From Marinibacterium profundimaris (GTDB lineage: Bacteria > Pseudomonadota > Alphaproteobacteria > Rhodobacterales > Rhodobacteraceae): DNA of 64,000 bases. Location of the stretch: NCBI RefSeq assembly GCF_002210095.1, contig NZ_AQQR01000001.1, forward strand, positions 744,001-808,000. Reading direction: 5' to 3'. Below, one piece after another: positions 1 to 8,489 of the stretch. Position numbers and translations under genes: made by a program. Position 1 is the stretch's first letter. Each line of letters begins with the position of its first letter. The notes under the pieces were generated by a model, which ran no database searches, had not been told where the DNA came from, and saw nothing but the letters and a program-made list of their open reading frames with translations.

Positions 1-413
1 GGCTCAACCGCTTCGCTGTCATAGACGATGCCGGCGCGGCCCACGGTATAGGCCGGGCCATAGGGACCCTGCGGCGCCTGCGCGATCTCGTAGAGCTTTT
101 CGACATTGGGGATGCGCGACCGGTCGATCTCCTGGAAGATCCCGCTTTCGATGCCCAGCTGGCTGTAGCTGTCGGTGAGGTAGATGACATCGACGCCCTT
201 GCCGCCGCGCGCGGTCAGCTTGCCCAGGCGGTCGGCGTTGTTGCCGGTCTCGAACACCACGTCGCAGCCGCATTGCTCCTTGAAGGGTTCGATGATGTTG
301 GCGTTGAGCTTGTCGCCGTTGTAGCCCCACCAGGAGATGGTGAGCGTCTCGGCCTGCGCGGCGGCGGCCGAGGCGAGAAGGGCGATCATCGAGATCTGCA
401 GTGACGTTTTCAT
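1..413 (-). CDS. ABC transporter solute-binding protein, polyamine type (N-terminal part; gene runs off the window)
   Basis: Periplasmic binding protein that captures a small substrate, probably a polyamine or related amine, for an ABC importer. The first 137 codons are visible. An Ala-rich signal peptide ends near residue 21 (ASAAAAQA before ETLTISWWG), followed by the N-terminal lobe of a PotD/PotF-type protein with a TISWWGYNGD start and a GVDVIYLTDSYSQL segment. The start is the ATG at 413; the frame is open to the window edge. Its transporter partners would lie to the left, outside the window. It is distinct from the complete binding protein at 7359-8396, so the region has two such systems. 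The family is fairly certain; the substrate is inference. Confidence 0.8.
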   Translation of the reverse strand, partial: MKTSLQISMIALLASAAAAQAETLTISWWGYNGDKLNANIIEPFKEQCGCDVVFETGNNADRLGKLTARGGKGVDVIYLTDSYSQLGIESGIFQEIDRSRIPNVEKLYEIAQAPQGPYGPAYTVGRAGIVYDSEAVE

Positions 414-446
414 GAGTGGGTCCCCGACACGTTTTCTGAATGGGCG

Positions 447-463
447 AATACTGCGCCAGTACT
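447..463. promoter_or_regulatory. Interrupted palindrome upstream of the binding-protein gene
   Basis: AATACTG-CGC-CAGTACT, matching at six of seven positions in each arm, lies 34 bp upstream of the start codon at 413. Position and symmetry suit an operator, but no regulator can be assigned from sequence. Confidence 0.35.
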
Positions 464-681
464 TTTCCGAACCTGATGCCGGAACAACCCCCGGCCCACA
501 GCCCACGCCCCGCTGACAGGGCGACCCGGTCCTCATCGCCCGTTTTTTGGGCAGGATCAAGCGGCAGTATGAAGCCGGGCCGGGCAAGTTTGACGTCACG
601 GCAGCGCTGCGGCGGAAACCGGCATTCTCTGACCGGCGCACTCCGGGGATCCGGGACAGCGCCCGGCCGGGGCCGTGGGAT

Positions 682-839
682 GGAGTATTTTTACCAAGGT
701 GAAGACAGGGGCGTGGCACGCCGGATCATGAACGGATCGTTAATCCGCGCTTGCAACCTCTTGATTTCAAAAGACTGGCATCCTGTCCCACGCGTGGGAC
801 ATGTCGCAGCCCCCTGCTTCTTCTTGGCCCAAATACCTC
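682..839. repeat. Nested inverted-repeat element, copy 1
   Basis: The left end (682-711) reads GGAGTATTTTTACCAAGG followed by TGAAGACAGGGG. The right end (811-839) is a degenerate inverse: CCCCTGCTTCTTCTTGGCCC then AAATACCTC. The same pair of ends, in the same arrangement and at about the same spacing, occurs at 62505-62657. The interior differs from that copy. It looks like a dispersed extragenic palindromic element. I recall similar GGAGTATTT/CAAGGTGAAG sequences in Rhodobacterales genomes but cannot verify this here. Confidence 0.6.
784..801. promoter_or_regulatory. 18-bp perfect palindrome
   Basis: TGTCCCACGCGTGGGACA is perfectly self-complementary. It lies inside the inverted-repeat element and 83 bp beyond the GMC stop codon. 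There is no T-run, so it is not an obvious intrinsic terminator. It could be a protein-binding site, but the protein is unknown. Confidence 0.4.
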
Positions 840-883
840 AATCCGACACCGGCCATCCAGAGCCGCCCCAACCGGTGGAGCGC

Positions 884-2500
884 CTAGGACGCATCCGCCA
901 GAACCATGTCTGCGGCCTTTTCGCCGACCATGATCGCCGGCGCGTTGGTATTGCCCGAGGTCACGGTGGGAAAGATCGAGGCATCGGCCACGCGCAGCCC
1001 CTGCAGCCCATGGACCTTCAGCCGCGCGTCGACCACGTCGCAGGCCGGGTTCGGCCCCATGCGGCAAGTCGCCACCGGGTGGAACACGGTCCCGGCGCGA
1101 GCGCGGATGTCGGCGATCATCTCCTCGTCCGACTGGACCTGTCTGCCCGGCAGGATCTCGGTCTCGATCAGCTTCGCAAGCGCCGGCGCGGCGGCGATCC
1201 GGCGGGTCAGTCGCGCGGCCTCCAGCATCTCCTGCAGGTCGTGATCGGTATCAAGGTAGTTGGGGTGGATCGCCACCGGCTCCAGCGGATCGGACGAGCG
1301 GATCTCCAGATGGCCGCGGCTGGTCGGGCGCGTGGGCTGGGTGCCCATCAGGAAGCCCGGGAACGGATCGGGGTTCATCAGCGGCCGCTTGCCCGGCGGC
1401 GCCTTGGTATAGCTGACGGGCGAGAAGAAGACCTGCATGTTGGGCCGCGCCAGCTCGGGCCGCGACTTCAGGAAGCCGCCGGCCTGGTTCACGCCCAGAG
1501 ACAGCGGCCCGCGCCGGGTCAGCACATAGCGCAGCCCCTGCCAGAGCTTGCCGTACCACGGGTAGAGCTGATCGTTCAGCGTCGGCACCTTCGAGCGGTA
1601 GAGGAAGTCGATCGCCAGGTGGTCCTGCAGGTTCCGGCCCACGCCGGGCAGGTCGTGGCGCACCTCCACCCCCCTGTCGCGCAGCAGCGCCCCGGGACCG
1701 ATGCCCGACAGCTGCAGCAGCTGCGGAGAGTTGATCGCCCCGGCCGAGACGATGACCTCGCGCCGGGCGCGCGCGGTTTGCAGGCGGCCGTTCTGGCGGT
1801 ACTCGATCCCGGTGGCGCGGGTGCCCTCGAACAGAAGCCGCGTGGCATGGGCGCGCGTTTCGACCGACAGGCTCGCGCGGCCCCGTGCCGGGCGCAGGTA
1901 GGCCCGCGCCGTGGACATCCTCATGCCCCCCTTCGCGGTGTTCTGGTAGAACCCCAGCCCCTCCTGCGTGGCCCCGTTGAAATCGGGGTTGCGCGGATAT
2001 TGCAGCGCATCCCCCGCGGCCAGGAACTCCTGGCAGAGCGGATGCAGGTCGCGGTCCATCGAGGCCACGTGCACCGGCCCCGCGTCCCCGCGCCAGTCAT
2101 CCCTGCCGCGGTCGTTGGTCTCGGAGCGTTTGAAATAGGGCAGCACGTCGTCCCAGCCCCAGCCGGGATTGCCCATCGCCTTCCAGTCCTCGAAATCCTC
2201 CGGCTGGCCGCGGATATAGACCATCGCGTTGATAGAGCTGGACCCGCCCAGCACCTTGCCGCGCGGCCAGTAGGACGTCCGACCGTCCAGCGACACCACC
2301 GGCTCGGTCTGGTACATCCAGTTGACGGAGCGGCGGTAGAAGGTCTTGCCGTAGCCGATCGGCATCCAGATCCAGAAGCTCAGATCGCTGCCCCCGGCCT
2401 CCAGCAGCAGCACGGAATGGCGTCCGCAGGCGCTCAGCCGGTTGGCCAGAACGCAGCCCGCCGAGCCTGCGCCGACGACGATATAGTCAAATTCCGACAT
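884..2500 (-). CDS. GMC-family FAD-dependent oxidoreductase (choline dehydrogenase-like)
   Basis: Oxidises an alcohol, typically choline or another primary alcohol, to an aldehyde using bound FAD. The protein has 538 residues, near the usual 530-560. It shows the dinucleotide fold VGAGSAG at residues 9-15, a GMC signature 1 region (GKVLGGSSSINAMVYIRG, about 80-97), signature 2 (GAINSPQLLQLSGIGP, about 252-267), and the C-terminal catalytic pair: His in FHPVATCRMG and Asn in GNTNAP. The start is ATG at 2500. It stands alone on the minus strand, not beside betB or betI, so a betA name is not secure; related enzymes oxidise polyethylene glycol or other alcohols. Neighbouring amine oxidases and transporters suggest a catabolic role. 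Confidence 0.85.
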   Translation of the reverse strand: MSEFDYIVVGAGSAGCVLANRLSACGRHSVLLLEAGGSDLSFWIWMPIGYGKTFYRRSVNWMYQTEPVVSLDGRTSYWPRGKVLGGSSSINAMVYIRGQPEDFEDWKAMGNPGWGWDDVLPYFKRSETNDRGRDDWRGDAGPVHVASMDRDLHPLCQEFLAAGDALQYPRNPDFNGATQEGLGFYQNTAKGGMRMSTARAYLRPARGRASLSVETRAHATRLLFEGTRATGIEYRQNGRLQTARARREVIVSAGAINSPQLLQLSGIGPGALLRDRGVEVRHDLPGVGRNLQDHLAIDFLYRSKVPTLNDQLYPWYGKLWQGLRYVLTRRGPLSLGVNQAGGFLKSRPELARPNMQVFFSPVSYTKAPPGKRPLMNPDPFPGFLMGTQPTRPTSRGHLEIRSSDPLEPVAIHPNYLDTDHDLQEMLEAARLTRRIAAAPALAKLIETEILPGRQVQSDEEMIADIRARAGTVFHPVATCRMGPNPACDVVDARLKVHGLQGLRVADASIFPTVTSGNTNAPAIMVGEKAADMVLADAS

Positions 2501-2542
2501 TCCGGCCTTTCATCCGTTCTTTCCCTGCCCCGGGCGCTGGAC

Positions 2543-2568
2543 CACGGGGTCACACCCCGCTCACCGTG
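2543..2568. repeat. GC-rich hairpin with a GGGGT/ACCCC core
   Basis: CACGGGGTCACACCCCG with outer CACGG/CCGTG pairing lies 43 bp upstream of the GMC start. The core resembles the hairpin at 13985-14003. Rhodobacterales genomes often carry such GGGGT...ACCCC palindromes; whether it acts in transcription is unknown. Confidence 0.35.
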
Positions 2569-2698
2569 CAGCAGGCATCGGGCGAGCCTAGGCGCCGATT
2601 GGTCTGGCGGGGAGATCCATTTCCAATTCGTCTCCACACCAATTCACCCGGTCGGAGCAGCATCCGCTCCTGCGTTGCCCGGGCCATGGGCCGCGAGG

Positions 2699-2715
2699 CC
2701 GACCGGACCGGTCGG
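2699..2715. promoter_or_regulatory. 17-bp perfect palindrome between divergent GMC and DadA-like genes
   Basis: CCGACCGG-A-CCGGTCGG is symmetric about one central base, 84 bp upstream of the start at 2800 and 199 bp upstream of the start at 2500. It is a plausible shared operator for the divergent pair, although GC-rich palindromes can arise by chance in this genome. Confidence 0.35.
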
Positions 2716-2799
2716 ACAAGCCAGACCCGCCGAATAGACCTGACACCGGTTTGAAAACAAAGCTATCCTTCCGGCGACAGGGTAACGGGGCGTCAGGAC

Positions 2800-4053
2800 A
2801 TGCAGGACAGGACCATCGTCATCGTGGGCGCGGGCATCACCGGGGTGGCGGCCGCCGAATGGCTGCGGCGCGACGGCTGGGCGCCTGTCCTGGTCGATCC
2901 CATCGCGCCGGGCGCTCGGGGCCAGACGAGCTATGGCAATGCCGGCCTGCTGGCGCGCACCTCGGTCGTGCCGGTGGCCACGCCCGCGCTCGTGCGCAAG
3001 GCGCCGAAGATGGTGCTCGACCCCGGCTCGCCGCTTTACCTGCGCTGGAGCTACCTGCCCCGCCTGATGCCATGGCTTTTGCCCTTCCTGCGCAACGCCA
3101 CGCCCGACCGCATGCGCGAGCTCGCCGGACCGCTGTCCGAGATGACCCATGACACCAACGACCAGCACATGTCGCTGGCCGCCGGCACCGGGGCCGAGGC
3201 CTTCATCCGCCATGGCGAGTATGTCTGGCTGTTCCGCAACCGCGCGGAGTTCGAGGGGGACGCCTTCGGCGCCGATATCCGCAAGCGCTTCGGCCTGGAG
3301 CCCGAGCAACTCAGCCGCGACCAGCTGCAGGAGCGCGACCCGAACCTGGGTCCTGCCTATACCTTCGGAACGCTCTATCGCGATTTCGCCTGGCTGGGCG
3401 CGCCCGGGGGCTATGTCGCCGCACTGTTCGACCATTACCGGCGCGAGGGCGGCGCGTTCCGGCAGGCGAAGGTGGTCGACATCCGCCCCGGCGAACACCC
3501 CCAGGTCACGCTGGAGAGCGGCGAGATCCTGCGCGCCGCCAAGGTCGTGCTGACCGCCGGGGCCTGGTCGCGGCGCTTTGCCGAGGCGCTGGGGATGACA
3601 ATGCGGCTGGAGGCCGAACGGGGCTATCACGTCAGCATGGCGGGCCCGTCCTTCACCGCGCCGCATCCCTACATGGTGGCGGATGCGAAATTCGTGCTGA
3701 CGCCGATGGACGGCGCCCTGCGCGCGGCGGGGGTGGTGGAATTCGCGGGGATCGACGGGCCGGAAAACCCGGAGCCGCCGAAGTTCATCGCGAAGGCCAT
3801 CAAACAGGTCTACCCGGGGCTGGAGTTCGAGACCTCGACCACCTGGATGGGCCGCCGCCCCACCACGCCCGACAGCCTGCCGGCCATCGGCGAGGCCCCG
3901 GGCGCGCCCAATATCCTGCATGGCTATGGCGGCCAGCACGTGGGGCTGACCATCGGGCCCAAGATCGGGCGGCTGATCGCGGATCTCGCCGGGGGCCGTG
4001 TGCCGAACATCGACCTCGCCCCCTACCGTCCCGACCGCTTCGCGGGGCGCTAG
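2800..4053 (+). CDS. FAD-dependent oxidoreductase, D-amino-acid dehydrogenase (DadA/DAO) family
   Basis: Probable flavin enzyme that oxidatively deaminates an amino acid or secondary amine. It has 417 residues, the length of DadA. The N-terminus holds a GxGxxG fold (VGAGITGVAAAEWL, residues 6-19) followed by a conserved QTSYGNAGLLA. The C-terminus has the DAO motif GYGGQHVGLTIGPKIGRLIA near residue 375. The start is ATG at 2800, preceded by a weak AGGA. It is divergent from the GMC gene and convergent with the cupin, with only one base between the two stop codons. Substrate cannot be told; sarcosine, D-alanine and opine-like amines are alternatives. Confidence 0.8.
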   Translation: MQDRTIVIVGAGITGVAAAEWLRRDGWAPVLVDPIAPGARGQTSYGNAGLLARTSVVPVATPALVRKAPKMVLDPGSPLYLRWSYLPRLMPWLLPFLRNATPDRMRELAGPLSEMTHDTNDQHMSLAAGTGAEAFIRHGEYVWLFRNRAEFEGDAFGADIRKRFGLEPEQLSRDQLQERDPNLGPAYTFGTLYRDFAWLGAPGGYVAALFDHYRREGGAFRQAKVVDIRPGEHPQVTLESGEILRAAKVVLTAGAWSRRFAEALGMTMRLEAERGYHVSMAGPSFTAPHPYMVADAKFVLTPMDGALRAAGVVEFAGIDGPENPEPPKFIAKAIKQVYPGLEFETSTTWMGRRPTTPDSLPAIGEAPGAPNILHGYGGQHVGLTIGPKIGRLIADLAGGRVPNIDLAPYRPDRFAGR

Positions 4054-4054
4054 G

Positions 4055-4420
4055 CTACGCCTGCGGCGCGGCGTCGATCACGAAGAGCTTCCGGACATGT
4101 TCGTGGATCACCCATTCGCCCGTCCAGCCCTGCGGCAGAACCAGCAGGTCGCCCGGCCCGATCTCTTTCGTGCCCGTGCCATCGGCATTGGTGACCGACG
4201 CGCGGCCCGACAGGATGTGGCAATATTCGCCCGCCGCCGTCCGGTCGGCGGTGAAATGGCCCGGCGTGCATTCCCAGACCCCGATCGTCAGGTGCCCGTC
4301 GGGCGATTGCCAGAGCACGGCAGAGGCCTCCTCCTGCCCGTCGGTCAGCGAGGTCGGCTTGGGCGCGAAAGCCCCCAGCGGGGTCTTTGCCAGGTCGGCG
4401 AATGTCTTCAGGTCGATCAT
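4055..4420 (-). CDS. Cupin-domain protein (DUF861-like)
   Basis: Small single-domain beta-barrel protein of 121 residues. The cupin core is seen in GVWECTPGHFTADRTAAGE then YCHILSGRASV and GPGDLLVLPQGWTGEW. I take the ATG at 4420 (MIDLKTF), since codons further upstream lack family-like sequence. It is the last gene of the minus-strand run that begins with the amine oxidase at 9809, 31 bp after the permease. Cupins of this type often accompany PuuB-like oxidases and polyamine transporters; in the puu system the cupin PuuR-associated role is regulatory, but here no DNA-binding domain is attached. Its activity is unknown. Confidence 0.8.
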   Translation of the reverse strand: MIDLKTFADLAKTPLGAFAPKPTSLTDGQEEASAVLWQSPDGHLTIGVWECTPGHFTADRTAAGEYCHILSGRASVTNADGTGTKEIGPGDLLVLPQGWTGEWVIHEHVRKLFVIDAAPQA

Positions 4421-4451
4421 CTTCGGTCTTTCTTGCGGCGGTGGGACAGGA

Positions 4452-5273
4452 TCACTTTGGTCTACGGTCGCGGCCAAGGGTCTGGGCCAGCACCATCATG
4501 CAGGTGGTCACCAGGATCATGATGGTGGAGATCGACGCGATCGTCGGGTCGATCTGATCCCTGAGCGCATTGAACATGTTCCGCGTCAAGGTCGGATTGT
4601 CCCCGCCCGAGATGAACATCGCCACCACGACCTCGTCGAACGATGTCAGGAAGGACAGCAGCGCCGCGGTGATCACCCCGAACTTGATCTGCGGCAGCGT
4701 CACGGTCATGAACGCCTTCCACCGGGGCGCGCCCAGCGACCGCGCGGCATTCTCCTGCGCCATGTCGTAGCTCTTCAGCGCCGAGCCCGTAACGATCACC
4801 ACCAGCGGCAGCGCCAGCACCGTATGCGCCAGCACCAGGCCGGTCACGGTGTAGAGGATCTTCAGCTGGACATAGGCATAGAAGGCCCCGATCGCGATCA
4901 GCACCAGCGGCACCATCATCGGCGTCAGCATCAGCACGAAGGCCGCGCGCACGAAGGCCACGTTGGACGCATGCAGCCCGTAGGCCGCCAGCACGCCGAC
5001 CGGCGTCGCCACCAGCATGGTCAGCACCGCAACCTTCAGCGAGGTCGCCGTCGCCCGCATCCATTCGGGCGAGCCGAAATAGCTGTTGTACCAGCGGGTC
5101 GACCAGGTCTCGGGCGGGAATTCCAGGTACTGGCTGTCCGAGAAGGACATCGGGATCACGATCAGCGTCGGCGTCACCAGCAGGATCATGATGATCACGG
5201 CGAGGATATAGAGCCACAGCCGCTGGCCATGGGTGATCTGCGTCTCGGTCGCGGGTTTGTTCAGCCAGCTCAT
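4452..5273 (-). CDS. ABC transporter permease, polyamine/thiamine type (PotC/PotI-like)
   Basis: Inner-membrane subunit of an amine importer, 273 residues with about six hydrophobic segments. The first is near residues 20-42 (LWLYILAVIIMILLVTPTL). The cytoplasmic EAA loop that docks to the ATPase is AARSLGAPRWKAFMTVTLP, about residues 168-186. The ATG at 5273 overlaps the stop of the upstream permease by four bases (ATGA), so translation is probably coupled. It follows the PotB-like permease, ATPase and binding protein in one operon. Confidence 0.9.
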   Translation of the reverse strand: MSWLNKPATETQITHGQRLWLYILAVIIMILLVTPTLIVIPMSFSDSQYLEFPPETWSTRWYNSYFGSPEWMRATATSLKVAVLTMLVATPVGVLAAYGLHASNVAFVRAAFVLMLTPMMVPLVLIAIGAFYAYVQLKILYTVTGLVLAHTVLALPLVVIVTGSALKSYDMAQENAARSLGAPRWKAFMTVTLPQIKFGVITAALLSFLTSFDEVVVAMFISGGDNPTLTRNMFNALRDQIDPTIASISTIMILVTTCMMVLAQTLGRDRRPK

Positions 5274-6193
5274 CCGTGGCCTCCCCCGGCAAGGTTCTCC
5301 AGCTTCAGGAAGCGCGAGGCGATCCAGAGGATCGCCATGGTCAGCACCAGCAGCACCACGCCAAGCGCGCTCGCCGCGCCCCAGTTCACGAAGAGCTCGA
5401 TGTTGCGCACGATCTGCATCGACACCATGATCACCTTGCCCCCGCCCAGCACGGCGGGCGTCACGAAGAAGCCGAGGCACAGGATGAAGACCATCAGTGC
5501 ACCGGCGCTCAGCCCGGGCATGGTCAGCGGAAAGAACACGTCCCAGAAGGCGCGGCGCGGATGGGCGCCCAAGTTGGAGGCCGCCTTCATCAGGTCGCGG
5601 TTGATCGCCTTCATCGACCCGTAGACCGGCAGGATCAGGAACGGCAGCATGATATGCACCATGCCGATCAGCGTGCCGGTCATGTTGTGCACCAGCTTCA
5701 GCGGCTCCTCCCACAGGCCCAGGGATATGCCCCAGTCGTTGACCAGTCCCTGCCGCTGCAACAGCACCAGCCAGGCGTAGGTGCGCACCAGAAGCGAGGT
5801 CCAGAACGGCAGCAGAACGGTGATCAGCGCGATATTGGCCAGCCGGTCGGGCAGCTGCGACATGAAATAGGCCAGCGGATAGCCGATCAGGATGCAGATA
5901 CCGGTTGTCAGCAGGCTGACCTGAAAGGTCGTCACGAAGATCCGCGCATAGGATTTGCGCGAGATCATGCGTTCGTAATTCTCCAGCGAGAAACTTCCGT
6001 CCGCGCCCAGGAAGGACACGTAGAACAGCCAGCCCACCGGGATCACGAGGATCACCAGGATCAGCAGCATCGCCGGAGAGGCCAGCCCGAAGAGCGCCAG
6101 CCGTTCCAGCCGTCCGTCGCGGCGCAGCCCCGCCTCGTTCAGCCGCTCCGGCGCGGCGGTGCCCGGCGGCGCGGTGTCACTGTTCGCTTGCAT
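5270..6193 (-). CDS. ABC transporter permease, polyamine type (PotB/PotH-like)
   Basis: First permease of the importer, 307 residues. A hydrophilic N-terminus of about 35 residues precedes a membrane segment (ASPAMLLILVILVIPVGWLF, about 39-58), and a large first periplasmic loop is typical of PotB/PotH. The EAA loop reads LMKAASNLGAHPRRAFWDVF. The start codon is ATG at 6193, and the first 17 bases lie inside the end of the ATPase gene. The downstream permease overlaps by four bases. Confidence 0.9.
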   Translation of the reverse strand: MQANSDTAPPGTAAPERLNEAGLRRDGRLERLALFGLASPAMLLILVILVIPVGWLFYVSFLGADGSFSLENYERMISRKSYARIFVTTFQVSLLTTGICILIGYPLAYFMSQLPDRLANIALITVLLPFWTSLLVRTYAWLVLLQRQGLVNDWGISLGLWEEPLKLVHNMTGTLIGMVHIMLPFLILPVYGSMKAINRDLMKAASNLGAHPRRAFWDVFFPLTMPGLSAGALMVFILCLGFFVTPAVLGGGKVIMVSMQIVRNIELFVNWGAASALGVVLLVLTMAILWIASRFLKLENLAGGGHG

Positions 6194-7256
6194 CGATCAC
6201 CACCGTGTCCTCGGGCGCCAGGCCCAGCGTGACCGCCTGCCCTTCCTCGGGCAGAGCCGCCGTTCCGCGCATCGGCCCGCGCAGGGCGATCCGGGTGCCG
6301 TCGGCCAGCCGCGCATGCAGAAGATAGCTGTCGCCCTGATAGACGACATCGGTCGCCGTGGCCTCGAAGGTGTTCATCCCCCCGACAGGCCCGTCGCGCA
6401 GCACGATCCGCTCGGGGCGGATCATCAGCTGCAGCTCGGCCGCCTCGGGCACCGCATGGGCGGTTTTCAGAGCCATGCCGTTCCACGCCACCCCGCCGTC
6501 GCCGCGCGTGACATCCAGAAAGGTGCTCTCTCCGATGAAATCCGCCACGAACCGGTTCGCGGGGCGTTCATAAAGATCGCGCGGCGTGGCCAGCTGCATG
6601 ATGCGGCCATGATTCACCACGGCGATCCGGTCCGACATGGTCAGCGCCTCGCGCTGGTCATGGGTCACGTAGACCGTGGTCATGTTCAGCTGCTCGTGCA
6701 GGTGGCGCAGTTCGATCTGCATCTGGTCGCGCAGCTTCTTGTCCAGCGCCGAGAGCGGTTCGTCCATCAGCAGGATGCGCGGCTCGAACACGATGGCGCG
6801 GGCCACGGCCACGCGCTGGCGCTGCCCGCCCGACAGCTGGTCGATCCGCCGCTCGCCAAAACCACCCAGCTGCACGGTATCCAGCGCCTTCGCCACCCGC
6901 TCGGCGATCTCGGCCTTCGGGCGTTTGCGCAGCTTCAGCGGATAGCCGACATTGCCCGCCACGGTCATGTGCGGGAACAGGGCATAGCTTTGAAAGGTCA
7001 TGCCCAGATCGCGCAGATGCGGGGGCGTGCGGATCACCTCGTCGTCGCCGAAGCGCAGGCTGCCGCAATCGGGCCGGGTGAACCCCGCCAGCACCATCAG
7101 AAGCGTCGTCTTGCCCGAACCGGAGGGGCCCAGCAATGTCAGGAACTCCCCGCTCCTGACGTCGATCGAGACATCGTCCAGCGCATGAACGGGCCCGTAG
7201 GTCTTGGTCACGTTGCGCACCGTAATCGGCAGCGCGTCCTTGGTCGGCTCGGTCAA
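6177..7256 (-). CDS. ABC transporter ATP-binding protein, polyamine type (PotA/PotG-like)
   Basis: ATPase that powers uptake, 359 residues. Walker A is GPSGSGKTT near residue 44, the signature is LSGGQRQR, and Walker B is ILLMDEPLSALD followed by the YVTHDQREALTMSD switch region. A C-terminal TOBE region (FEATATDVVYQGDSYLLHA and beyond) fits the MOI/POT class. The start is a TTG at 7256: an AGGAG lies six bases upstream, there is no ATG or GTG before the conserved core, and MTEPTKDALPITVRNV is a normal beginning. It overlaps the next gene by 17 bases. Confidence 0.9.
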   Translation of the reverse strand: MTEPTKDALPITVRNVTKTYGPVHALDDVSIDVRSGEFLTLLGPSGSGKTTLLMVLAGFTRPDCGSLRFGDDEVIRTPPHLRDLGMTFQSYALFPHMTVAGNVGYPLKLRKRPKAEIAERVAKALDTVQLGGFGERRIDQLSGGQRQRVAVARAIVFEPRILLMDEPLSALDKKLRDQMQIELRHLHEQLNMTTVYVTHDQREALTMSDRIAVVNHGRIMQLATPRDLYERPANRFVADFIGESTFLDVTRGDGGVAWNGMALKTAHAVPEAAELQLMIRPERIVLRDGPVGGMNTFEATATDVVYQGDSYLLHARLADGTRIALRGPMRGTAALPEEGQAVTLGLAPEDTVVIDASEQ

Positions 7257-7309
7257 TGGAAGCTCCTGGTCGTTCCGTCCGGCGGGCCACGGGGGCCCGC
7301 CGAAAATAC

Positions 7310-7351
7310 TGTCAGTTCCCTGTCAGGAGGCCCCTGTCACTTGCATGTCAG
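7310..7351. repeat. Cluster of TGTCAG repeats between binding-protein and ATPase genes
   Basis: TGTCAG occurs at 7310, 7321 and 7346, with TGTCAC at 7335, in 42 bases of the 102-bp gap of the operon. Two copies extend to TGTCAGGAG. The gap could hold a processing or regulatory site that lets the binding protein be made in excess; no hairpin explains it clearly. Confidence 0.35.
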
Positions 7352-7358
7352 GAGCCGA

Positions 7359-8396
7359 TCACTCGGTCAGCATTTCCTGGTACATCTCGGCCGCCACGGT
7401 TTCCCATTCGGCATACCAGTCCAGAGAGATCGGCAGTTGCAGCGCCGCGTTCTCGGGCGAGGACGGCAGCGTCGCCGCGGTCTCGGCCGAGATCTCGCCG
7501 GTCTCGTAGGCCGCCTTGTTGGTCGGCCCGTAGGTGATGTATTTCGGCAGGTCGTCCTGATACTCGGGCTTCGAGATCTCGGCCAGGAAGGCCATCGCGG
7601 TGCCCTTGTTCGGCGCGCCCTTGGGGATCGCGAAGCAATCGTAATCCAGCAGCGCCTGGTTGAAGGAATAGGCCACCTTGGCCCCGTCCTTCGCCGCATT
7701 GTCGAAGCGGCCGTTCCAGCCGGTGGTCATGTCGACCTCGCCGTCCTTCATCAGCTGCGCGTGCTGGGCGCCCGAGGACCAGAAGACTTCGATGTTGGGC
7801 TTCAGCTCGCGGATCTTGTCGATCGCGCGCTCGATCCCTTCCTCCGAGGAAAGCACCTCATAGACCTCTTCCATCGGCACGCCATCGGCCATCAGCGCCG
7901 GTTCCAGCGCGCCCGCGACCGAACCGCGATAGGCACGGCTGCCGGGGAAATTCTCCACGTCCCAGAAATCCGCCCAGCTTTGCGGGCCATCCTCGCCGTA
8001 GGTATCGGTGTTCCAGGCATAGACGGTCGAAAACACGTCGCCGCCCACGCAATAGGTGGATTTCAGCGTCGGGTAGAAGTTCGAGACGTCGATGACGTCG
8101 TAATCCAGCTCTTCCAGCAGCCCTTCGGCGCCGGCCCGTGCGGCCGAGCCGGAGCCCGAGGCCACGATGTCCAGCGTCACCTGCCCCGTCGAGACCTGAA
8201 GCCGCACGTCGGACATGCCGCCATAGGTTTCCTGCTTGACCTCGATGCCGGTGGCCTCGGCCGCCGGTTCGAAAAGCGCCTTGCTCTGGGCGTCCTGGTA
8301 GGACCCGCCCCAGGAGGCGATGGTCACCTCGCCCTCGGCCATGGCCGTGCTGGCCAGCAGCGCGGCCGTCAATGTCAGTGTCGCTGTCCGTTTCAT
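7359..8396 (-). CDS. ABC transporter solute-binding protein, polyamine type (PotD/PotF-like)
   Basis: Periplasmic receptor of the importer encoded downstream, 345 residues. A signal peptide (MKRTATLTLTAALLASTAMA) is followed by mature EGEVTIASWGGSYQDAQSK, the N-terminal strand of family 1/8 binding proteins. Segments such as VASGSGSAARAGAEGLLEEL and YVGP-like TYGPTNKAAYE match PotD relatives. Start is ATG at 8396 with AGGAG eight bases upstream. It comes after the FAD oxidase and before the ATPase, so uptake and oxidation of one substrate are probably co-expressed. The ligand could be putrescine, spermidine, or another amine. Confidence 0.88.
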   Translation of the reverse strand: MKRTATLTLTAALLASTAMAEGEVTIASWGGSYQDAQSKALFEPAAEATGIEVKQETYGGMSDVRLQVSTGQVTLDIVASGSGSAARAGAEGLLEELDYDVIDVSNFYPTLKSTYCVGGDVFSTVYAWNTDTYGEDGPQSWADFWDVENFPGSRAYRGSVAGALEPALMADGVPMEEVYEVLSSEEGIERAIDKIRELKPNIEVFWSSGAQHAQLMKDGEVDMTTGWNGRFDNAAKDGAKVAYSFNQALLDYDCFAIPKGAPNKGTAMAFLAEISKPEYQDDLPKYITYGPTNKAAYETGEISAETAATLPSSPENAALQLPISLDWYAEWETVAAEMYQEMLTE

Positions 8397-8489
8397 CTTC
8401 GATACTCCTGTTGGGTTCCGCGGATGGCGCGGATCGGCCGATATGGTTGAACTTCGCTGGCGCTCGGCCTTGCACCGCGAAGCATCACG

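Larger units (their letters stand above)
414..883. other. 470-bp gene-free stretch between the binding protein and the GMC oxidoreductase
   Basis: No convincing gene is seen on either strand; the open frames here have poor composition and no family resemblance. It contains the presumed promoter and palindrome for the binding-protein gene (447-463), a TGACGTCA palindrome (591-598), an inverted-repeat element (682-839) and an 18-bp perfect palindrome (784-801). Both flanking genes run leftward, so the right part is also the 3' region of the GMC gene. Confidence 0.6.

Noticed and set aside
591-598. TGACGTCA palindrome as an operator
   Set aside because: An 8-bp palindrome is expected by chance in 64 kb and it is not placed next to a promoter.
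440-2737. A plus-strand open frame of 765 codons opposite the GMC gene
   Set aside because: Its product is rich in Arg, His and Pro and has no family motif; the minus-strand GMC enzyme has all signatures.
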